From positions 1 to 18,050 of the forward strand of contig DRKH01000451.1 in assembly GCA_011051825.1 (NCBI GenBank): a stretch of DNA of 18,050 bases. Reading direction: 5' to 3'. The position numbers were made by a program, and so were the translations under genes. A model generated the notes under the pieces. It was not told where the DNA came from and did no database searches. It saw nothing but the letters and a program-made list of their open reading frames with translations. Positions 12,356 to 18,050 of this stretch are shown here, piece after piece; the stretch's first letter is position 1; every line of letters begins with the position of its first letter. The stretch comes from Desulfobulbus sp. (lineage in GTDB: Bacteria; Desulfobacterota; Desulfobulbia; Desulfobulbales; Desulfobulbaceae).

Positions 12356-14398
12356 ATGCAGATGGTCTCTTGCCGAGTTCTTGTTCTCCCCCTCTTCCTG
12401 CTCCTGCTGTTTGCAGGAGCTTCCGGCGCCCGGGCGGCGGAGACCGTCTGGACCTGTTCCATGCACCCGCAGATACAACTGCCGGAAGCCGGCCAATGTC
12501 CGATCTGCTTTATGGATTTGATAGAGGTACAAAAGGAAAAAGACGTAGACCGGCAGAGTCTGCGCCAGATATCCTTTGACGAACGGGCTCGAAAACTGGC
12601 CCGGGTCGAGGTCCGCCCGGTGATCCGCGGCAGGGCAGCCATAGAAATCCGTATGGTCGGCAAAGTGGACTATGATGAAACCAGGGTGGGGACCATTACC
12701 TCCTGGGTCAGTGGTCGTATCGACAAGCTTTTTGTCGACTACACCGGTTCCCATGTCCGGCGCGGCCAACCCATGGCCAAGGTATACAGCCCCGAACTGC
12801 TCACCGCCCAGGCCGAGCTTATCCAATCCTCCATAGCCCTCAAACGGGCGGAACGGTCCGGCAATGAAATCATCAAAAAAACGGCCGGTCGTACCCTGGC
12901 GGCGAGCAGGGAGAAACTCCGGCTGCTGGGACTTGGCAACGGCCAGCTTCAGGCCATTGAAAAACAGGGTAAACCTACTGATCATATCACCCTGACCGCG
13001 CCCATGAGCGGTATCGTCATTAAAAAAGATGTCAACGAGGGGATGTATGTCAAGACCGGCACCCCTATCTACACCCTGGCCGACCTTGACCGGGTCTGGG
13101 TCATTCTCGAGGCCTATGAATCGGATCTCCAGTCCATCACTCTTGGCCAACAGGTTCAGTTCACGGTGGAATCCTATCCAGGAACCTTATTTAAAGGCGA
13201 GGTGGCCTATATTGACCCGCTGGTGAACAACAAAACCAGAACCATCCGCGTCCGCCTCAATGTGGACAACAAAGATGCAAAACTCAAGCCCGGCATGTTT
13301 GTCCGGGCCACAGCCGCCGGCATGGAAAACAGTGTTCCGGGAACAGAGCCGCTGCTCATCCCGGCCTCCGCTCCCCTGGTAACCGGCAAGCGGGCACTGG
13401 TCTACGTACAGCTCCCGGACCGGGCAGGAGTATATGTGGGTAGAGAGGTTATCCTCGGTCCCCGGCGGGGAGACTACTTTGAAGTGAAAAAGGGCTTGCG
13501 GGAAGGTGAACTCGTAGTTACCCGCGGCAACTTCAAGATAGACTCCGCCATCCAGCTCCAGGCCCGTCCCTCCCTGATGAACCCGTACCTGGAAGAACCG
13601 GCGGATCCGAACCTTTCCCTGCCCTCACTTTTCGTCTCCAGGCTCAACATGCTCAACCGCAGCTTTGCCGAACTCTCCAGGGCGATCCATGAGAAAGACA
13701 AGGCCCGGCAGTCCACGGCCCTGAAAAAATTTTCCGCCAGCCTGGCCGAGATCAAGACCGAAAAGCTCGCCGAAAATGAACGCCTGAGCTGGCGGGAATT
13801 ATCCATGCTGCTCACCTGTGATCTTACCTTGCTGGAAGAGGCTGAAAACGACCGTGAAACAGAACAGATGTATGCAACTCTGGCCGAGCATTTCAATCAG
13901 ATCAGACGTCGTTTCGGCCTCCATGACCAGGCCGCCGCGATCCTCGGATCAGCGGAACTGAGGAAAAAAATAACGGTTCTGCTTGCCCGCTATCTCGATC
14001 TGCAGCACCACCTCAGTGCCGATGACGTTGAAGGCGCCCTTGCAGACAGCACCGCCCTGGCGTCCCTGGCAGAACCGGTGATCACCGGCCTTGACGAAAC
14101 AGGATATGAGCAGGGCTCCGACCTGGGTAATCAACTTAGCGAGGATATCCGCCTTCTGCAGACGGCCGAAAGCCTGGACGATATCCGGAGTGGTTTTTAT
14201 CCGCTCAGCAAGACCATGACCCGGATCATTGAAACCTTCGGCAGCAGCGACAGTAAACCGCTGTTTGTCCTGTTCTGCCCCATGGCCTTCGACAACAAGG
14301 GCGCCACCTGGCTGTCCGCCTCTGAGAAAATAAAAAACCCCTACTATGGCACCATGATGCTGAACTGTGGTGAAGTCCGCAGGCAGATCAGCCAATAA
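12356..14398 (+). CDS. cusB: CusB-type periplasmic adaptor with HMBD and DUF3347-like domains
   Basis: A 680-residue membrane-fusion protein, longer than E. coli CusB (about 400). Order: signal peptide (about 1-28); heavy-metal-binding domain with T-C34-S-M-H37-P-Q and C48-P-I-C51-F-M-D-L; the adaptor core with paired lipoyl-like segments (G-R-I-D-K-L-F-V-D-Y-T-G and A-P-M-S-G-I-V-I-K-K-D), a helical hairpin and beta-barrel domain to about 420; a long helical region; and a C-terminal DUF3347-like segment with F-C641-P-M-A-F-D, W652 and N-P-Y-Y-G-T-M-M-L-N-C671-G. The ATG at 12356 lies 11 bp after the YHS gene; a TTG start at 12320 overlapping that gene is less likely, and ATG 12362 is an alternative. 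It should link channel and pump and pass metal to CusA. Gene symbol by family only. Confidence 0.85.
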   Translation: MQMVSCRVLVLPLFLLLLFAGASGARAAETVWTCSMHPQIQLPEAGQCPICFMDLIEVQKEKDVDRQSLRQISFDERARKLARVEVRPVIRGRAAIEIRMVGKVDYDETRVGTITSWVSGRIDKLFVDYTGSHVRRGQPMAKVYSPELLTAQAELIQSSIALKRAERSGNEIIKKTAGRTLAASREKLRLLGLGNGQLQAIEKQGKPTDHITLTAPMSGIVIKKDVNEGMYVKTGTPIYTLADLDRVWVILEAYESDLQSITLGQQVQFTVESYPGTLFKGEVAYIDPLVNNKTRTIRVRLNVDNKDAKLKPGMFVRATAAGMENSVPGTEPLLIPASAPLVTGKRALVYVQLPDRAGVYVGREVILGPRRGDYFEVKKGLREGELVVTRGNFKIDSAIQLQARPSLMNPYLEEPADPNLSLPSLFVSRLNMLNRSFAELSRAIHEKDKARQSTALKKFSASLAEIKTEKLAENERLSWRELSMLLTCDLTLLEEAENDRETEQMYATLAEHFNQIRRRFGLHDQAAAILGSAELRKKITVLLARYLDLQHHLSADDVEGALADSTALASLAEPVITGLDETGYEQGSDLGNQLSEDIRLLQTAESLDDIRSGFYPLSKTMTRIIETFGSSDSKPLFVLFCPMAFDNKGATWLSASEKIKNPYYGTMMLNCGEVRRQISQ

Positions 14399-14433
14399 AC
14401 CGGCACCACTGGACCATATTTTAAAATCCAAGC

Positions 14434-14539
14434 AACTGTTCAGGAGTGCTCCATATCTGTGCAGTCAGGCCTGTGGACTATAGTGATTCCTATGTGAATC
14501 AGGCCTGACCGTGCAGAGACGGGATGCTCCTGAACAGTT
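14434..14539. repeat. 106-nt palindromic hairpin element between cusB and cusA
   Basis: The outer arms AACTGTTCAGGAG (14434-14446) and CTCCTGAACAGTT (14527-14539) are perfect 13-bp complements. Inside them TCAGGCCTG (14465-14473) pairs with CAGGCCTGA (14500-14508), extended by TGCA on both sides after a small bulge, and the 26-nt centre can fold again. The whole would form a long, bulged hairpin. It lies in the 215-bp spacer inside an otherwise tightly packed efflux cluster. It may be a non-autonomous mobile palindrome or a structured RNA element tuning cusA expression. There is no T-run after either arm, so a simple intrinsic terminator is unlikely. Confidence 0.7.
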
Positions 14540-14613
14540 ACCAAAACCATAACCATGGATGAAAACAGCCCGGATCGGCAGCACTTGCCGGGCGATTTCC
14601 AGATACAACCAAC

Positions 14614-17600
14614 ATGACGAATTCCAGCCAGCAACTCCCTCCGGCAACCTCTCTGGTCGGCGCAATCATACGCTTCTGCCTGCTGCATAAGGTCATCATC
14701 GGCCTGCTGCTCCTGGCCGTTACCGGCTGGGGGGTCATGGTTGCCCCCTTTAATCTCTCCATCGGCGGCCTGCCCCGCGATCCGGTCCCGGTGGATGCCA
14801 TACCCGATATCGGTGAGAACCAGCAGATCGTGTTCACCAAATGGCCGGGACGCTCGCCCCAGGATGTGGAAGACCAGGTTTCCTACCCGCTTACCGTGGC
14901 CCTGCTCGGCCTGCCCGGGGTCAAAACCGTGCGCAGCTATTCCATGTTCGGTTTTTCCTCGATCTATGTGATCTTTGATGATTCCGTGGAATTCTACTGG
15001 TCCAGATCACGGCTGCTGGAAAAACTGGCCAGCCTGCCCCAGGGCACCCTGCCTCCCGAGGTCAGACCGACCCTGGGCCCGGATGCCACCGGCCTGGGCC
15101 AGATTTTCTGGTATACCCTGGAAGGCCGTGATCCCAAGGGGAATCCGGTCGGGGGCTGGGACCTTGCCGAACTACGCTCAATCCAGGACTGGTATGTCCG
15201 TTACGCCCTGATGGGAGTCAGCGGCATTTCCGAGGTTGCCTCGGTGGGCGGCTTTGTCAAGGAGTACCAGATTGACGTTGACCCGGACGCCATGCATGAT
15301 AAGGGCGTCAGCCTGGAAGAGGTCTTCAGGGCTATTAAACAGTCCAACATCGACGTCGGCGCCCGAACCATTGAAATAAACCGGGTGGAATATGTCATCC
15401 GCGGAATCGGATTTATCAAAAGTCTTTCCGACCTGGAAAAGGCGGTGATCAAGGCGGTCGATAATATCCCGATCCGGGTTTCCGACGTGGCCACCGTGAG
15501 TCTGGGCCCGGCCCTGAGACGCGGGGTCCTGGACAAGGCCGGAGTTGAGGCCGTGGGCGGGGTGGCCGTGGTCCGCTATGGCGATAACCCGCTGGCCGCC
15601 ATTGAGCGGATCAAAGAAAAGATCAAGGAGATCACCCCCGGCCTGCCGAGCAAGACCCTGGCCGACGGCACCATCAGCAAGGTGACCATTGTCCCGTTCT
15701 ATGACCGTTCCGGCCTGATCTATGAAACCCTGGGGACCCTGAAAACAGCCCTGGGCCAGGAAATACTGATCACCATCATCGTGGTTCTGGTCACGGTCAT
15801 GCACTTCAAAAGCTCCTTTCTGATCTCGGCCCTGCTGCCGCTGGCCGTGCTGATGGCCTTTATCGGCATGAAGGTTTTCGGAGTTGATGCCAACGTGGTC
15901 GCCCTGTCCGGTATTGCCATTGCCATCGGTACCATTGTCGACATGGGAATTATCATCTGTGAAAACATCCTGACCAAGCTTGACGAGGCGGATCCGGATG
16001 AACCCACCCTCAACATTATTTATGACGCGGCAACCGAGGTCGGCAGCGCGGTCCTGACGGCGGTGGCCACCACCATTGTCAGCTTCCTGCCGGTTTTCAC
16101 CATGCAGTCGGCCGAGGGTAAGCTGTTCCGGCCCCTGGCCTATACAAAGACCTTTGCCCTGATCGCCTCGGTGGTGATCGCCCTCACCGTTCTGCCGGTG
16201 CTGGCTCACCTGTTGTTTGCCAGGGCCAAAAAAGGCCACAGACCGGGCATGATCCAGTTCGTCATGCCGCTGCTGCTCATTATTTCGGGAACCCTGCTCG
16301 CCCTCAAGGTCCATATTTTCGGCCTGATCCTGGTCGGTTTCGGTGTCTACCGCTTTATTCTCAAATGGCTGCCCAGGCGTCTCATGCTGGCCCTTGGCCG
16401 GATTGAAAGCTGGATTGCAATTATCATCATCACCCTGCTGCTGGCCCATAGCTGGCAACCGCTCGGGGTGGAGAAGGGCAATCTGGCCAACATCCTCTTT
16501 GTCGGCCTGATGATCGGGAGTATTCTCGGCGGACTGCAACTCTTTCAGTACCTGTATCCACGCCTGCTCGCCTGGTGCCTGCACCATAAGGCCCTGTTTC
16601 TCCTCATTCCAATGTTGGTCACCCTGCTGGGAGCGATGATCTGGCTCGGGGTACCGCGACTCAGCAGGTGGATGCCGGAAACCATTCGTCACTCCAGCCC
16701 CATGGTGGCCCTGTCGCACAGCTTTCCCGGACTCGGCAAGGAATTCATGCCGCCCCTGGACGAGGGTTCTTTTCTCTATATGCCCACCACCATGCCCCAT
16801 GCCGGTCTCTCCGAGGTACAGGAGGTTTTAGCCTACCAGGACAGGGCCATTACGGAAATTGCCGAAGTTGAATCTGCGGTCGGCAAGCTGGGCCGGGCTG
16901 AAACCCCGCTTGACCCGGCCCCGCTGTCCATGATTGAGACCATCATCAACTATTCTCCGGAATACCTGCTCGATGACAAGGGCAACCGGCAGCGCTTTGC
17001 CTATCGCCGGGATAAAAAAGATTTCTTTCGAAGCCCGGCCGGTGTTCCGCTCAAGGCCCCGGACGGCGCGCCCTATCTGGTGCAGGGCCGCTTTGAACGT
17101 GATGCCGACGGAGCTCTGGTCGTCGATCCGGGGGGCAGACCATTCCGGGTCTGGCGGGCTCCGCTTGATCCGGGCATAAATCCCGGTCGTGAGGCCTGGC
17201 CCGGTATCCGCAACTCCGATGATATCTGGAATCTCATTACTGCGGCAGCCGAAGTTCCCGGCGTGACCTCGGCCCCGAAACTCCAGCCCATTGCCACCCG
17301 TATCGTCATGCTGCAGACCGGCATGCGGGCCCCAATGGGAATCAAAGTCAAGGGACCGGATCTCAAGACCATTGAACAGGTGGGCCTGCAGCTGGAGCGA
17401 CTGGTCAAACAGGTACCGTCCGTGGCTCCACTGACCGTGCTTGCCGACCGGGTGGTGGGCAAACCCTACCTGGAGATCATCATTGATCGCGAGGCCATTG
17501 CCCGCTACGGTATTCAGCTCGGCAAGGTGCAGGAGGTGATCGCAGTGGCGGTCGGCGGCAAGATGATCACCACCACGGTCGAGGGTAGAGAACGTTACCC

Positions 17601-18050
17601 GGTCCGGGTCCGATACCTGCGCGAACGGCGGGATTCAATTGAAGCCCTGAAACACATTCTGGTGACCGCGCCCGGCGGAGAACAGATTCCACTGATCCAG
17701 CTGGCGGATATCCGCTACGCCCGCGGTCCGCAGATGATCAAGAGTGAGGATACCTTTCTCACCGCTTATGTCCTTTTCGACAAGCGGCCCGGTTTTGCCG
17801 AGGTCGATGTGGTCGAGGACACCAAGGCCTTTTTAAAGGACAAGATAAACACCGGTGAATTGATCCTTCCTGCCGGAGTATCCTACACCTTTGCCGGCAA
17901 CTATGAAAACCAGATCCGGGCCCAGAAGCGGCTCTCCATCATTCTGCCCCTGGCCCTGCTGGTTATCATGGTTATTCTCTACCTGCAGTTCAAATCCATG
18001 ACCACCACCTTAATGGTTTTTTCCGCCATCCTGGTGGCCTGGTCGGGCGG
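14614..18050 (+). CDS. cusA: CusA-type RND copper/silver efflux pump, extended form (3' end outside window)
   Basis: At least 1145 residues, open to the window edge. It begins with TM1 (about 19-45), then G-L-P-R-D-P-V-P-V-D-A-I-P-D, a heavy-metal RND signature. D443 in T-I-V-D-M-G-I-I is the proton-relay Asp of TM4. Three methionines aligning with the E. coli CusA metal site (M573, M623, M672) are kept: M723 in L-Y-M-P-T-T, M773 in P-L-S-M-I-E-T and M899 in R-I-V-M-L-Q. The first two are 50 residues apart as in E. coli, but the second and third are 126 apart instead of 49. About four extra hydrophobic segments lie at 546-645 between the usual TM6 and TM7. The ATG at 14614 follows an in-frame stop at 14560-14562 and has a weak ribosome binding site. 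It is the proton-driven pump of the system. Confidence 0.92.
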   Translation, partial: MTNSSQQLPPATSLVGAIIRFCLLHKVIIGLLLLAVTGWGVMVAPFNLSIGGLPRDPVPVDAIPDIGENQQIVFTKWPGRSPQDVEDQVSYPLTVALLGLPGVKTVRSYSMFGFSSIYVIFDDSVEFYWSRSRLLEKLASLPQGTLPPEVRPTLGPDATGLGQIFWYTLEGRDPKGNPVGGWDLAELRSIQDWYVRYALMGVSGISEVASVGGFVKEYQIDVDPDAMHDKGVSLEEVFRAIKQSNIDVGARTIEINRVEYVIRGIGFIKSLSDLEKAVIKAVDNIPIRVSDVATVSLGPALRRGVLDKAGVEAVGGVAVVRYGDNPLAAIERIKEKIKEITPGLPSKTLADGTISKVTIVPFYDRSGLIYETLGTLKTALGQEILITIIVVLVTVMHFKSSFLISALLPLAVLMAFIGMKVFGVDANVVALSGIAIAIGTIVDMGIIICENILTKLDEADPDEPTLNIIYDAATEVGSAVLTAVATTIVSFLPVFTMQSAEGKLFRPLAYTKTFALIASVVIALTVLPVLAHLLFARAKKGHRPGMIQFVMPLLLIISGTLLALKVHIFGLILVGFGVYRFILKWLPRRLMLALGRIESWIAIIIITLLLAHSWQPLGVEKGNLANILFVGLMIGSILGGLQLFQYLYPRLLAWCLHHKALFLLIPMLVTLLGAMIWLGVPRLSRWMPETIRHSSPMVALSHSFPGLGKEFMPPLDEGSFLYMPTTMPHAGLSEVQEVLAYQDRAITEIAEVESAVGKLGRAETPLDPAPLSMIETIINYSPEYLLDDKGNRQRFAYRRDKKDFFRSPAGVPLKAPDGAPYLVQGRFERDADGALVVDPGGRPFRVWRAPLDPGINPGREAWPGIRNSDDIWNLITAAAEVPGVTSAPKLQPIATRIVMLQTGMRAPMGIKVKGPDLKTIEQVGLQLERLVKQVPSVAPLTVLADRVVGKPYLEIIIDREAIARYGIQLGKVQEVIAVAVGGKMITTTVEGRERYPVRVRYLRERRDSIEALKHILVTAPGGEQIPLIQLADIRYARGPQMIKSEDTFLTAYVLFDKRPGFAEVDVVEDTKAFLKDKINTGELILPAGVSYTFAGNYENQIRAQKRLSIILPLALLVIMVILYLQFKSMTTTLMVFSAILVAWSG

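Noticed and set aside
15178..16800. A 540-codon open frame on the minus strand
   Set aside because: It is antisense to the CusA frame; its Gln/Asp/His-rich composition is typical of a shadow frame. The plus-strand frame carries all CusA motifs.

Overview
The window looks like part of the chromosome of an anaerobic, respiratory Gram-negative bacterium, most likely a Desulfobacterota member of the Desulfobulbales type. This rests on gene content: a periplasmic nitrate reductase operon wired to multihaem cytochromes and a NrfC/NrfD-type iron-sulfur/membrane module, a DUF211-VIT1 pair, and an RND copper/silver efflux set with a YHS protein. The species is inferred, not shown. No tRNA, rRNA, CRISPR array, transposase or phage gene was found.

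Layout. Positions 1-412 hold no intact gene, only the last ~46 codons of an M28-type peptidase (minus strand) butted against the end of a VIT1/CCC1 transporter gene. That transporter (412-999) is translationally coupled to an upstream DUF211 gene (996-1286), both on the minus strand. Divergent from them is a plus-strand two-component system: a membrane histidine kinase (1516-2649) and a sigma-54 response regulator (2646-3989) overlapping by 4 bp. Convergent to these is a six-gene minus-strand operon, in transcription order napD (10220-9990), napA (9905-7587), a four-haem NapB-like subunit (7590-6943), a second tetrahaem cytochrome (6929-6300), a Tat-exported iron-sulfur protein (6291-5329) and a NrfD-family membrane protein (5284-4052). 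After a 453-bp intergenic region rich in palindromes, a plus-strand efflux cluster follows: outer-membrane channel (10674-11957), YHS-domain periplasmic protein (12067-12345), CusB-type adaptor (12356-14398) and CusA-type pump (14614 to beyond the window end).

How it may work. NapD would bind the Tat signal of NapA during maturation. NapA would reduce nitrate in the periplasm. The usual quinol dehydrogenases NapC or NapGH are absent from the operon; the NrfD/iron-sulfur pair is the likely quinol-oxidising module, passing electrons through one or both tetrahaem cytochromes to NapA. The architecture recalls Qrc/complex-iron-sulfur-molybdoenzyme assemblies. The NapB-like subunit appears to be a tandem duplication of the two-haem NapB unit. 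In the efflux cluster the YHS protein and the metal-binding domains at both ends of CusB probably hand Cu(I)/Ag(I) to CusA, which keeps the three methionines of the CusA metal site.

The most notable non-coding signals are a perfect 20-bp inverted repeat made of two identical 16-bp palindromes between the nap and cus operons, a 106-nt hairpin-forming palindromic element between cusB and cusA, and a heptamer microsatellite after the channel gene. All assignments are by eye from sequence; no database search was run.
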